This document shows positions 7,764 to 16,371 of a stretch of DNA of 36,297 nucleotides, piece after piece. Made by a program: the position numbers and the translations under genes. The DNA lies in assembly GCA_038229055.1 (NCBI GenBank), contig JBBROU010000047.1:1-36297 (forward strand). The letters are read 5' to 3'. A model generated the notes under the pieces. The model searched no databases. It saw only the letters and a program-made list of their open reading frames with translations, and was not told the DNA's origin. Source of the DNA: JANYJA01 sp038229055 (GTDB taxonomy: Bacteria; Acidobacteriota; Terriglobia; Bryobacterales; Bryobacteraceae). Each line of letters starts with the position of its first letter. Position 1 is the stretch's first letter.

Positions 7764-9005
7764 ATGATTCGAGCTGTTAAAGGAACAAGGGACTTGCTGC
7801 CCCCGCAGACGGCTGTTTGGAACCATGTAGAAAGCGTGGCGAGGCAGGTTTTTCGCGCTTACAACTATCACGAAATCCGCACTCCGATTCTGGAAGAGAC
7901 GCAGCTTTTCGCACGCGGCGTCGGCGAAGACACGGACATCGTCACCAAGGAAATGTACACCTTCGACGACCACGGCTCTTCGCTCACCCTTCGGCCCGAG
8001 AATACGGCATCGGTGATTCGCGCTTTCATCGAGCACCGCCTGGATCAGCGCCCCGGCGTACAGAAGCTTTACTACATGGGGCCGATGTTCCGGCGCGAAC
8101 GTCCGCAGAAGGGCCGCTACCGGCAGTTCTTCCAGATCGGCGCGGAGGCGATTGGTTCGGATGTTCCCGCGATCGATGCGGAAGTGATCGAGATGGTGGT
8201 GGAAGTCCTGGAGCGCGTCGGCCTGAAGGGTTTCGAGCTGCTCATCAATTCAGTCGGATGTTCTGATTGCCGTCCGAAATTTGTGGAGGCGTTGCGCGAG
8301 CGGTTGAAAGACGTGGCGTCGACCATGTGCGCCGATTGCCAGCGACGCGCCGTCACCAACCCGTTGCGTGTGCTGGATTGCAAGGTGCCCGAGGACCAGC
8401 CCATCATCGACAAGCTGCCTTCGATTCTGGATTATCTCTGCGAGAATTGCGCGCCGCACTTTGCCGCCGTTCAGGAATCGCTAACGGCGCGCGGCATTGC
8501 TTTTACGATCCGCCCGCGATTGGTGCGAGGCCTCGATTACTACATGCGCACGACGTTCGAAGTGGTTCACGGGTCGCTCGGCGCGCAGAATTCGGTGCTG
8601 GGCGGGGGCCGGTATGACGGGCTTGCCGAAGCCCTCGGGTCACGCGTGCATTCTCCGGGTATTGGGTTCTCGATTGGCGAAGACCGGCTGGTGATGGCGG
8701 TGGAAGAGAGCGCCGCCCCGGAGTCGCTCGATCTCTACATCGCGCCTTTGGGAGATGCGGCCGCGCGCCATGCCGGAGTGCTCGCGCGTGAGCTGCGGAA
8801 GTCCGCGGTCTCCATCGAAGTGGCCGCTGACGGCAAGCTGAAGCGGGCCATGGAACTCGCGAACAAGCTTGGGGCGCGCAACGTTTTGGTGGTCGGCGAC
8901 GACGAGCTTGCGTCGGGCGAATACAGTCTCACGAATATGCTTTCAGGCGAGCGCAGCAAAGTTCGCCGGGCGGAACTTTTGGAAAAGATAGGATTTCGGA
9001 ATTGA
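7764..9005 (+). CDS. hisS: Histidyl-tRNA synthetase
   Basis: The 413 residues match the normal class IIa HisRS length (410-425). HisRS attaches histidine to tRNA-His in the cytoplasm. Visible are the N-terminal VKGTRDLLPP block, motif 2 (FRRERPQKGRYRQFFQIGAE), the histidine-specific loop LVRGLDYYMRTTFEV, motif 3 GGGRYDGL and a C-terminal anticodon-binding domain from about 325. The start is ATG at 7764 with GGGAG ten bases upstream. Its TGA overlaps the TTG start of aspS, and hisS-aspS adjacency is common in bacteria. It heads a five-gene plus-strand run to ada. Confidence 0.98.
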   Translation: MIRAVKGTRDLLPPQTAVWNHVESVARQVFRAYNYHEIRTPILEETQLFARGVGEDTDIVTKEMYTFDDHGSSLTLRPENTASVIRAFIEHRLDQRPGVQKLYYMGPMFRRERPQKGRYRQFFQIGAEAIGSDVPAIDAEVIEMVVEVLERVGLKGFELLINSVGCSDCRPKFVEALRERLKDVASTMCADCQRRAVTNPLRVLDCKVPEDQPIIDKLPSILDYLCENCAPHFAAVQESLTARGIAFTIRPRLVRGLDYYMRTTFEVVHGSLGAQNSVLGGGRYDGLAEALGSRVHSPGIGFSIGEDRLVMAVEESAAPESLDLYIAPLGDAAARHAGVLARELRKSAVSIEVAADGKLKRAMELANKLGARNVLVVGDDELASGEYSLTNMLSGERSKVRRAELLEKIGFRN

Positions 9006-10771
9006 GTGTACCTTTAGATTTCTTGGGTGATTTGCAGCGCACGCATACATGCGGGCAGTTGCGCGCGTCCGACGCGGGACGCCGCGCTCTGGTGATGGGG
9101 TGGGTGCATCGCCGGCGCGATCTGGGCGGTGTCGTTTTTATTCATTTGCGCGATCGCCACGGTGTGACGCAGGCCGTCTTTCACAATGACGTTGACGCTG
9201 ACGTCCACAATAAGGCTGCATTGGTGCGCTCCGAGTATGTGGTGGCGCTTGAAGGCGTGGTGGCCTTGCGGACGCCCGAGACCATCAATCCCAATTTGCC
9301 GACCGGCGAAGTTGAGATTGTTGTCGACAAGATTTGGATCCTGAACGAATCGCGCACGCCGCCGTTTCCGATGGAAGAGAACGTCGATGTCGCCGAAGAC
9401 GCGCGATTGAAGTATCGCTACGTGGATCTGCGCCGCCCGCGCATGCAGCGCAACATCATTCTGCGATCGCAGATGACTTTCGCGGTTCGCGAGTTGCTCA
9501 CAGGCCTCGGGTTCCTCGAGATCGAAACGCCGTTCATGACGCGCTCGACTCCGGAGGGCGCTCGCGATTATCTCGTCCCGAGCCGTGTGCAGCCGGGCAG
9601 TTTCTACGCCCTGCCGCAATCGCCGCAAATTTTCAAGCAACTTTTAATGGTCAGCGGCTTCGATAAATATTTCCAGATCGTGCGCTGCTTCCGCGATGAA
9701 GATCTCCGCGCCGACCGCCAGCCGGAATTCACTCAGATCGATCTCGAGATGTCGTTTCCGCAGCAGGAGCGCATCTTCGAAGTGATCGAGCCGCTGATGA
9801 AGAAAGTCTGCGCCGTCGCGGGGTTCGACGTGAGCACGCCATTCCCGCGGATGACGTACGCCGAAGCGATGCGCAGCTACGGAATCGACAAGCCGGACCG
9901 GCGCATTCCGCCGATGTGCCCGGTCGAAGATCTGCTGCCTGCTTTGACCGCGCACGACCTGCCACTGGTCGCGATTCATGTCCCGAAGGTCGGGACGCTC
10001 AGCCGCAAGGAACGCGACGATCTGAAGGCGTTCGGTCAGGAGCGCGGCCTGCGTGTTTTCGACGATCCGAAGCGTCTGGATCGCGATTATCCCGAAGCCA
10101 TGGCGCACGTGCGGGCGCGCGTGGGTGCGGCCGACGACGATCTGTTGATGCTGGCCGCATGGGCCGGCGAGCCGAAGGGCCATCGTCCCGAAGAGACCGT
10201 CCTGCAGGCTTGCGGGCAATTCCGGTTGCATGCGGCGCAGAAGTACAACGACCGGCACAAGTTGCTCGACCCCCAGCGGTTTGAGTTTCTCTGGGTCACG
10301 GATTTCCCGATGTTCGAATGGGACGCCGAGGACAACCGCTGGATGGCGGCTCACCATCCGTTCACTTCGGTTCTGGATGAGGATCTCGAAAAGCTCGAGT
10401 CCGATCCGGCGCGTTGCCGCGCGAAGTCTTACGATCTCGTATTGAACGGCGTGGAACTCGGCTCCGGGTCGATCCGAATTCACCGGCGCGACGTGCAATC
10501 GAAAGTTTTCGCCGCGCTCGGGTTCAGCGAAGAAGAAGCCAAGCGGCGCTTCGGATTCCTGCTGGAAGCTTTGGAATATGGCGCGCCTCCGCATGGCGGC
10601 GTGGCACTCGGCCTCGATCGCATCGTGATGATTCTGGCCGGGGAAACTTCCATCCGCGACGTGATTCCGTTCCCGAAAACCGCCCGCGGCACCGACCTGA
10701 TGTGCGACGCGCCATCGCCGGTGCCGGAGCGCAATTTGCGCGAGCTGGGCATTGCGCTGCGCAAGCCGTAA
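9002..10771 (+). CDS. aspS: Aspartyl-tRNA synthetase
   Basis: The 589 residues match the bacterial AspRS architecture. There is an N-terminal OB-fold anticodon domain (about 15-115, with GWVHRRRDLGG). The class II core carries motif 2 (FRDEDLRADRQPEFTQIDLE) and motif 3 (GVALGLDRIVMILAG), with an inserted GAD domain between. The start is TTG at 9002, overlapping the hisS stop, and no in-frame ATG or GTG sits nearby that would keep the N-terminus. Translational coupling to hisS is likely. Whether it is discriminating or also charges tRNA-Asn is not decided by this window. The Leu in RRRDLGG resembles the discriminating type, but gatCAB and asnS presence would have to be checked elsewhere. Confidence 0.98.
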   Translation: MSVPLDFLGDLQRTHTCGQLRASDAGRRALVMGWVHRRRDLGGVVFIHLRDRHGVTQAVFHNDVDADVHNKAALVRSEYVVALEGVVALRTPETINPNLPTGEVEIVVDKIWILNESRTPPFPMEENVDVAEDARLKYRYVDLRRPRMQRNIILRSQMTFAVRELLTGLGFLEIETPFMTRSTPEGARDYLVPSRVQPGSFYALPQSPQIFKQLLMVSGFDKYFQIVRCFRDEDLRADRQPEFTQIDLEMSFPQQERIFEVIEPLMKKVCAVAGFDVSTPFPRMTYAEAMRSYGIDKPDRRIPPMCPVEDLLPALTAHDLPLVAIHVPKVGTLSRKERDDLKAFGQERGLRVFDDPKRLDRDYPEAMAHVRARVGAADDDLLMLAAWAGEPKGHRPEETVLQACGQFRLHAAQKYNDRHKLLDPQRFEFLWVTDFPMFEWDAEDNRWMAAHHPFTSVLDEDLEKLESDPARCRAKSYDLVLNGVELGSGSIRIHRRDVQSKVFAALGFSEEEAKRRFGFLLEALEYGAPPHGGVALGLDRIVMILAGETSIRDVIPFPKTARGTDLMCDAPSPVPERNLRELGIALRKP

Positions 10772-10791
10772 GAGTTCAAGGTCGTATTTAC

Positions 10792-10798
10792 AAGGAGG
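10792..10798 (+). promoter_or_regulatory. Shine-Dalgarno that fixes the TTG start of mdh
   Basis: AAGGAGG, a near-perfect anti-16S match, ends five bases before the TTG at 10804. The same frame stays open upstream to 10414, but that stretch overlaps aspS and lacks Mdh-like sequence. The ribosome-binding site therefore marks TTG as the true initiator. Confidence 0.85.
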
Positions 10799-10803
10799 CA
10801 ATT

Positions 10804-11736
10804 TTGCGAAACAAGATAACCGTTGTAGGAGCCGGCAACGTCGGCGCGAACTGCGCGATGTGGGCGGCGGGTAAGGAACTCGCCGACGTCGTGCTGGTCG
10901 ATGTGGTGGAGGGCGTGCCGCAGGGCAAGGGTCTGGACTTATCGCAGGCCGGTCCGGTGGATGGCTACGACGTCACCATCACCGGCGCGAACGATTACGA
11001 GACGACCGCGAATTCGGACATCGTCATCATCACCGCGGGCTTTCCTCGCAAGCCGGGGATGAGCCGTGACGATCTCCTGCTGGCCAATTACGAAGTGGTC
11101 AAGACGGCGACCGAGCAGAGCGCGAAGTATTCGCCGAACGCGATCATCATCGTGGTCACCAATCCGCTCGATGCTATGTGTCAGACCGCGTTCATGATTT
11201 CCAAATTCCCGCGGAATCGCGTGATTGGTATGGCCGGCGTTTTGGATACCGCGCGCGTCCGCACCTTCATCGCCCAAGAGCTGAAGGTAAGCGTCGAGAA
11301 TGTGACGGCGGTGGTGTTAGGCGGGCATGGCGACACCATGGTGCCGCTGGTGCGGCTGAGCAATGTCGCGGGCATTCCTCTGACCGAGCTGATTTCCGAA
11401 GAGCGATTAAAGCAGATCGTTGAGCGCACGCAGAACGGCGGCGCGGAGATCGTGAAGCATCTGAAAACCGGCAGCGCTTATTATGCGCCTTCAGCGGCCG
11501 CGGTCGAAATGGCCGAGAGCATCTTGAAAGACAAGAAAAAAGTGCTCCCGTGCGCTGCATACCTGGAAGGCGAGTACGGCATCAACGGCCTGTTCGTCGG
11601 CGTGCCCTGCAAGCTGGGCGCGGGCGGCATTGAGCAGATCTATGAAATCAAATTGAGCGCTGATGAAACCGCCGCGCTGCATAAAAGTGCCGCTGCGGTG
11701 CGGGAACTGGTGGACGTGATTAAGAAGAAGATGTAG
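10804..11736 (+). CDS. mdh: Malate dehydrogenase (lactate/malate family)
   Basis: The product has 310 residues from a TTG start (initiator Met, then RNKITVVG). The NAD-binding glycine motif is GAGNVGAN, and the substrate loop is GFPRKPGMSRDDLL, where the Arg after FP marks malate rather than lactate specificity. The catalytic His lies in LGGHGDTMVPL. It interconverts malate and oxaloacetate in the TCA cycle. This is the LDH-like, tetrameric MDH type of about 310 residues. It follows aspS by 32 bases and is followed by alkA after 4 bases, so it is probably cotranscribed with both. Confidence 0.97.
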   Translation: MRNKITVVGAGNVGANCAMWAAGKELADVVLVDVVEGVPQGKGLDLSQAGPVDGYDVTITGANDYETTANSDIVIITAGFPRKPGMSRDDLLLANYEVVKTATEQSAKYSPNAIIIVVTNPLDAMCQTAFMISKFPRNRVIGMAGVLDTARVRTFIAQELKVSVENVTAVVLGGHGDTMVPLVRLSNVAGIPLTELISEERLKQIVERTQNGGAEIVKHLKTGSAYYAPSAAAVEMAESILKDKKKVLPCAAYLEGEYGINGLFVGVPCKLGAGGIEQIYEIKLSADETAALHKSAAAVRELVDVIKKKM

Positions 11737-11740
11737 TAGT

Positions 11741-12604
11741 GTGCTGGTTCCGTATACGCCTCCGCTCGATTGGTCGGGGCTGCTCGACTTTCTTCAGTGG
11801 CGGCAGATCCCGGGCGTAGAATCCGTCACCGATGACGCGTACAGCCGCACAGTTTGCGTGAACGGTGCGGCTGGCGTTCTTCGCGTGTCGCCCGCCTCTG
11901 GAGATCGACTAGAAGTTACGGTCTCCGATGCGTTGCTTCCTTATTTGCCGTCGATCGTTCAAACAGTTCAGGCTCTTTTCGATCTCGATTTCGATCCGGC
12001 GACGCTACAAGGCCGCTTCGCCAGCGATCCTCTGCTCGGCGACGTGGCTCGGCGTTATCCGGGGATTCGCGTTCCCGGATGCTGGGACGCGTTCGAGCTA
12101 TGCGTCCGCGCCGTCATCAGGCAGCAGATTAGCGTTGCCGGCGCCAGTACTCTGGCCGGATGCCTGGCCGCGCGTTTCGGAACTCCGATCAATAGCGGTT
12201 CGCCCGCGCTCACCACGATATTCCCAGCGGCTGAAACGCTCGCGCATGCGGACATTTCCGGCCTCGGCCTCGTTTCCGCACGCGCCCGAACCATATCCGC
12301 TCTCGCGAGTGGCAATCTCAATCTAACGCCCGGCTCGGATCTGGATTCAGCCGTGGAGTCATTGACTGCGATTCCCGGCATTGGGCCGTGGACTGCAAAC
12401 TATATCGTCATGCGAGCGCTGAAACATCCCGACGCATTCCCCGCTGCCGATCTCATCCTGCGCCGGGCCGCATCTCCCAACGCGCCTTACACTGCCCGCC
12501 AGTTAACGGCCTACGCGGAGAGATGGCGTCCGTTCAGGGCTTACGCGGCACTCCTGCCCTGGCGGACAATGAAGAAAATCGATTCGACCGCAAGGCCCGG
12601 ATAG
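11741..12604 (+). CDS. alkA: DNA-3-methyladenine glycosylase II (AlkA type)
   Basis: The product has 287 residues, close to E. coli AlkA (282). An N-terminal AlkA-type beta domain is followed by the HhH-GPD fold. The helix-hairpin-helix is LTAIPGIGPWTANY (208-221), and the catalytic Asp is D237 in FPAADLILRR. It excises alkylated purines and O2-alkylpyrimidines to start base-excision repair. The start is GTG at 11741, four bases after the mdh stop. Ada lies 32 bases downstream, so the two alkylation-repair genes form a unit as in the adaptive response. The C-terminal tail after LLPWRTMKK is short and unremarkable. Confidence 0.94.
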   Translation: MLVPYTPPLDWSGLLDFLQWRQIPGVESVTDDAYSRTVCVNGAAGVLRVSPASGDRLEVTVSDALLPYLPSIVQTVQALFDLDFDPATLQGRFASDPLLGDVARRYPGIRVPGCWDAFELCVRAVIRQQISVAGASTLAGCLAARFGTPINSGSPALTTIFPAAETLAHADISGLGLVSARARTISALASGNLNLTPGSDLDSAVESLTAIPGIGPWTANYIVMRALKHPDAFPAADLILRRAASPNAPYTARQLTAYAERWRPFRAYAALLPWRTMKKIDSTARPG

Positions 12605-12636
12605 CCCGGATTCCGGCGGCCCGATAGGCTGGACAC

Positions 12637-13704
12637 ATGATTACCGCTACTCATTTTGAAAACGCGCTCGATCGGGATCGATGGTCCGCCGTGCTGGCGC
12701 GCCAGTCGGCGTCTTTCGTTTATGCCGTCGAATCGACCGGAATCTACTGCCGCGCAAATTGCCCGTCGCGGCGCCCCCGCGCGGACAATGTCCGGTTCTT
12801 CGATAGCGCGGCCGAAGCGGAGCGGGGCGGCTTTCGCGCGTGTATGCGCTGCCGTCCTCAGGATGCGCAGGATGCGTCACAGGCGAAAGTCGAGCGGGCT
12901 CGACAATACATCGCCGAACATGCCGATGCGCGAATCACGCTCGCCGACCTGAGCGCGCAGACGGGTTTGAGTCCGTTTCACTTGCAGCGAACTTTTAAGG
13001 CCGCGATGGGATTGACGCCGCGCGAATATGCCGATGCTTGCCGGATGTCGTCGTTGAAGCGAGATCTTCAGGACGGCCACTCCGTCACGCGCGCCACTTA
13101 TGACGCTGGGTTTGGATCGAGCAGCCGTTTGTATGAACGCTCGGACGCCCATCTTGGGATGACGCCCGCAAGTTACCGGAAAGGCGGCGCTGGCGTGGAC
13201 CTTCGGTATACAGTCGCTCCGTGCCCGCTCGGGATGCTGCTGATCGCCGCAACGGAGCGCGGGATCAGCGCAATTCAGCTCGGAGACACCGCTGAAGAAC
13301 TGCAAGCATCGCTGCGCAGCGAATTTCCGGCGGCTACGTTACGCCGGGCCGATGACGAGATGTTCGAGTGGACGCGGACCGTCGTCGATTCGCTCACCGG
13401 AAAAGCACGGGCACTCGATTTGCCGCTCGATGTGCGTGCGACCGTGTTTCAACGGCTTGTGTGGAAACATCTGCGGACCATCCCGCCGGGTAAGACGCAA
13501 TCTTACTCCGAAGTCGCTGCGGCCGTCGGCAAAAGCGGATCGGCACGGGCCGTGGCTCGGGCGTGCGCGTCGAATCCGGTGGCGCTCGCGGTCCCTTGCC
13601 ATCGCGTGGTGCGCGGCGACGGCACCCTCAGCGGCTATCGCTGGGGCGCCGCTCGCAAACGCAAGCTTCTCGACGCCGAAGGGGAAGCTCAGAGCTCACG
13701 ATAA
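12637..13704 (+). CDS. ada: Ada: O6-methylguanine-DNA methyltransferase and regulator of the adaptive response
   Basis: The 355 residues carry the full three-part Ada layout. The zinc domain has four Cys (C38, C42, C69, C72), with C38 in GIYCRANCPSR as the methylphosphotriester acceptor. An AraC-type helix-turn-helix lies at about 85-180. The C-terminal methyltransferase has acceptor C321 in AVPCHRVVRGDG. Self-methylation of the N-terminal Cys turns Ada into an activator in E. coli. Here alkA directly precedes it, so autoregulation of the pair is plausible. No Ada box can be identified confidently, because alkA and mdh abut. Its 3' end overlaps the convergent hpnK-like gene by 16 bases. Confidence 0.97.
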   Translation: MITATHFENALDRDRWSAVLARQSASFVYAVESTGIYCRANCPSRRPRADNVRFFDSAAEAERGGFRACMRCRPQDAQDASQAKVERARQYIAEHADARITLADLSAQTGLSPFHLQRTFKAAMGLTPREYADACRMSSLKRDLQDGHSVTRATYDAGFGSSSRLYERSDAHLGMTPASYRKGGAGVDLRYTVAPCPLGMLLIAATERGISAIQLGDTAEELQASLRSEFPAATLRRADDEMFEWTRTVVDSLTGKARALDLPLDVRATVFQRLVWKHLRTIPPGKTQSYSEVAAAVGKSGSARAVARACASNPVALAVPCHRVVRGDGTLSGYRWGAARKRKLLDAEGEAQSSR

Positions 13705-14462
13705 TTTACCAGGTGCACACCCTTCTTGACGAGAGCGTCGCGCGCGGCTGCGGAGGTCAGCGCAGTCAACTCTTCGGCGCGGGAGTTTTTCAAACGGGTC
13801 GGCGAGGCCTGCAACTCGGCGCGGCAATATCCCGGATGGCACATGAATTCCGTAAGTCCATCGGGGAGGCCGAGAAGAGTCTGCACCAGGTTATCGGTGC
13901 GCAGGTGTCCGGTGAGATCGAATCCGATGAAGTGATCGGTGGTCCGCATGCCGGCTAGCGAACGCTTGAACCGGCCGCTCATCAGGCTCACGGCGCGACT
14001 AGTAGCGGAGTTGGCACGGAAGTCGAACGGCTTACGTACCCACTGAATTTGAAAATCGCGCGCAATCTTCACGACTGCATTCAGCACCGGCGGAGCCAGA
14101 TGCGTGTGCTTGTGAGTATCGAGATGGCTGGGCGCGATGCGGGCTTCCATGATTTTGCGCACCTGCGCAGCCAGTTCGTCGTAAATGGCGAGTCTCCCGA
14201 GCGCAATCGCCACTAACAACTGCGGTATGCGTGCGGGAAATGGACGTCCGGTCAATAATGAAGAGCCGCCCACAAGGACGAGGTGGCATCCGACATCGAG
14301 CGACGGGTTTTGGCGCGCCAAGGCAACGGCGTGGTCGAAGGCCGGGGCATTGGCCATTAGCGTCGCCGCAGTCAAAATACCGTAGCGATGGGCGGCGATA
14401 ATGCCTTCGTTAACGTCGCGCGTGTAACCGAAATCGTCGGCGTTGACGACCAGTTGCCTCAA
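13689..14462 (-). CDS. hpnK: HpnK/YdjC (ChbG) family carbohydrate deacetylase
   Basis: The product has 257 residues. The NADDFG block near the N-terminus (D8, D9, F10) and SHLDTHKHTHL supply the Asp/His metal ligands of the ChbG/HpnK deacetylase family. MCHPGY is the third conserved block. The family removes acetyl groups from N-acetylated sugars. HpnK members are found with hopanoid biosynthesis genes, while ChbG acts on chitobiose. Here it is coupled by an ATGA overlap (14462-14459) to mlaD of a lipid-transport operon. That context favours a lipid-linked or hopanoid-linked sugar substrate over chitin oligomers. The symbol is tentative, and the deacetylase family call is firm. Confidence 0.85.
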   Translation of the reverse strand: MRQLVVNADDFGYTRDVNEGIIAAHRYGILTAATLMANAPAFDHAVALARQNPSLDVGCHLVLVGGSSLLTGRPFPARIPQLLVAIALGRLAIYDELAAQVRKIMEARIAPSHLDTHKHTHLAPPVLNAVVKIARDFQIQWVRKPFDFRANSATSRAVSLMSGRFKRSLAGMRTTDHFIGFDLTGHLRTDNLVQTLLGLPDGLTEFMCHPGYCRAELQASPTRLKNSRAEELTALTSAAARDALVKKGVHLVNYREL

Positions 14463-15529
14463 AACAATGCCAGTTTAATCCTAAGGAACTTCTTAGGGTT
14501 CGCGTGAACGTCCTTGATCAGGCCTTGCACCTCGCGCGTGACACCATTCAAGCTTTCGTAAAGCTGCGGGTTTACGGCAAGCTGCCCAATCGTGCCCTGG
14601 CCCGAGTTGATTTTGTCGACCGCCAGATTCACTTTCGCGGCGATCAGGTTCACCTGGCGATACAACTCGTCATCCTTCAACAGTTTGCCCGCGGTGCCCT
14701 TGCCCGCTTGCAGATCGTCCAGCATCTTGCGAGCCTCGGCCATGGACCGGCGCGCTTCATCGTAAAGCTCGGGATCGTTCAAAAGCTTACCGGCGCTGCC
14801 CTTGCCGTTCTGGATTTGCGCCAGCATATCGTCCAAGCGCTTAATAGGCACGCGCATTTCCTTGTACAAAGTATCGTCGTAGAGCAGCTTGCTGATGGTT
14901 CCGTTGCTGTCCTTCACCTTCGCCACCAGAGACTGTACTTCGGCCGCGGTCGCGTTCACCCGGTTGTAGAGGTCGTCGTCCTTAATGAGTTTGCCGATGT
15001 TACCCTTACCGCTCTCGACCAGACTTAGTAGGCTGTCCGCGCGCCCAAGTATGTTTTGAAAGGTCGACAAAATAGTCGCGCTTTGCGCCATCAACTGCGG
15101 AATGTCCTGCACTTGCTGACTGCGAATTTCACCGTTTTTTTCGACATGCTTGGCATGCAGGCCCTTGGTGATGTTGATGTACTTATCGCCGAGCAGGTTG
15201 GATGCGCTGATCCCCGCGATCGAATCCTCCGGAATTTCGGTAAGGTACTTCTCCTTCACGGTCATGTCGATCTCGACCACGCGCTTGGGATCCTTCGATC
15301 CGGAAAGCCTCACATGACTTATCAAGCCGACCGGGATTCCGTTCAGTCGCACGGGAGCGTTATCGCCCATGCCGGCGGAATCCTCCATGTAAGTGCGGAT
15401 GTGGAAGGTGCCGCCGAACGTAGTGTTTCCGGTCAGAAGAAAGATCAGCACGGCCGCGATGATCATCGCGACGGTGGCCAATACTCCGATTCGCAGCTTA
15501 GCCCACTGCAGTTTGGTCGGGGTCGGCAT
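14459..15529 (-). CDS. mlaD: MlaD/MCE-domain lipid transport protein with a five-fold repeat tail
   Basis: The product has 356 residues. One N-terminal membrane helix (about 13-33) precedes an MCE domain (about 40-125, with GMGDNAPVRLNGIPVG and NLLGDKYINI). MCE proteins form hexameric rings that bind phospholipid in the periplasm and work with MlaE and MlaF. E. coli MlaD is about 183 residues, while this protein is twice that. The extra C-terminal half is an exact 34-residue periodic array (see the repeat entry), likely helical. It could extend the ring into a tube towards the outer membrane as longer MCE proteins do, which is inference. The ATG lies 8 bases after the mlaF stop. Confidence 0.92.
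   Translation of the reverse strand: MPTPTKLQWAKLRIGVLATVAMIIAAVLIFLLTGNTTFGGTFHIRTYMEDSAGMGDNAPVRLNGIPVGLISHVRLSGSKDPKRVVEIDMTVKEKYLTEIPEDSIAGISASNLLGDKYINITKGLHAKHVEKNGEIRSQQVQDIPQLMAQSATILSTFQNILGRADSLLSLVESGKGNIGKLIKDDDLYNRVNATAAEVQSLVAKVKDSNGTISKLLYDDTLYKEMRVPIKRLDDMLAQIQNGKGSAGKLLNDPELYDEARRSMAEARKMLDDLQAGKGTAGKLLKDDELYRQVNLIAAKVNLAVDKINSGQGTIGQLAVNPQLYESLNGVTREVQGLIKDVHANPKKFLRIKLALF
14558..15010 (-). repeat. Five tandem 34-residue (102-base) coding repeats in mlaD
   Basis: The consensus block (S/N)GKGxxGKLLxDxxLY occurs five times. Its closing Tyr falls at residues 188, 222, 256, 290 and 324, exactly 34 apart each time. The units read GKGNIGKLIKDDDLY, SNGTISKLLYDDTLY, GKGSAGKLLNDPELY, GKGTAGKLLKDDELY and GQGTIGQLAVNPQLY. 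The spacers are amphipathic and mostly Ala/Leu/Lys/Glu-rich, consistent with helices. The repeats are diverged at DNA level, so this is an old duplication kept by selection, not a slippage tract. Confidence 0.9.
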
Positions 15530-15537
15530 TCAGCGGT

Positions 15538-16371
15538 CTAAGCGGGTTCGCTCTGCTTCACAAACTTTAAAATATACGGGTCGGCGGAACCTTCCAGTTC
15601 CGGCTGATCGCCCTCGAAGATGAGACGTCCCTCCCGCAGCACCATGAATTTTGTTCGCGTTTCCGAGCCTGGCACTACAGGCTGAAGTTCTTTGCTGTTC
15701 GGATTGTAGCGGAAATTGGCCACCAGATTCCCATCCTGGTAGCGATGAGTTACCACCAGGGCCGTAGTATTATCCAGGTCGCGCTCTTTGATAATCAGCG
15801 CCATGATGGTGTGGGCCGTTATGGGGTCGAGGCCGGCCGTCGGCGAGTCGTACAGCAGCAGCGGCGGTTTCGTCACCACCGCGCGCGCGATTGCGGCCCG
15901 GCGCCGCATGCCGCCGGACAGCTCACTCGGATACTGTTTCAGAGTCTGCCCCAATTCAACAAAATTGAGCGACTCATTCACCTTCGGCCGCACATCCTTT
16001 CGATCGGTTTGGAAAGCGCTTTGATTCAAAAGCGGGTATGCGACATTCTGCTCGATGGTCAATGAGTCGAACAGCGCGCTCTCCTGAAAGAGCATGCCGA
16101 CCTTGCCGCGGATCCTCAGCAGTTCTTCTTCGGTCAGGCACGAGATGTCCTGGCCAAAAAGCAGCACCCGCCCCGACAGCGGCTGCACCAGACCCATGGC
16201 GGTCTTGAGGATCACGGTTTTTCCGCTTCCTGCCGCGCCGAGCAGAATGCACGTTTCGCCCTCGACAACGCTGAATGAAACTTTATCCAGCGCGGTGACT
16301 TCGTCGAAGCGAACCGTTACATCTTCGAATTGAAGGACCGAAGCCGCGGGATCACCCATTCTGGCTGACAA
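15538..16371 (-). CDS. mlaF: MlaF-type ABC transporter ATP-binding subunit, Walker B Glu replaced by Ser
   Basis: The product has 277 residues and one ABC ATPase domain. Walker A is GAAGSGKT (45-52), the signature is LSGGM (151-155), Walker B is LLLYDSPTAGLDP (D175, S176), and the H-loop His is H209. It powers lipid exchange through MlaE. The residue after the Walker B Asp is normally the catalytic Glu (DEP), but here the codon TCG at 15846-15844 encodes Ser, so hydrolysis may be slow or use another base. The C-terminal part (about 215-277) is longer than in E. coli MlaF and includes the stretch NFRYNPNSKELQPVVPG. The ATG overlaps the end of mlaE by 20 bases, and a Met at residue 5 is an alternative start. 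Confidence 0.93.
   Translation of the reverse strand: MSARMGDPAASVLQFEDVTVRFDEVTALDKVSFSVVEGETCILLGAAGSGKTVILKTAMGLVQPLSGRVLLFGQDISCLTEEELLRIRGKVGMLFQESALFDSLTIEQNVAYPLLNQSAFQTDRKDVRPKVNESLNFVELGQTLKQYPSELSGGMRRRAAIARAVVTKPPLLLYDSPTAGLDPITAHTIMALIIKERDLDNTTALVVTHRYQDGNLVANFRYNPNSKELQPVVPGSETRTKFMVLREGRLIFEGDQPELEGSADPYILKFVKQSEPA

Noticed and set aside
9644..10801. A 385-codon minus-strand frame opposite aspS.
   Set aside because: It is antisense to highly conserved AspRS motifs, with no Shine-Dalgarno and no recognisable domain.
10414..10803. N-terminal extension of mdh by 130 codons.
   Set aside because: The stretch lies inside aspS, is Arg-rich and unlike Mdh. AAGGAGG at 10792-10798 marks the TTG at 10804 as the start.
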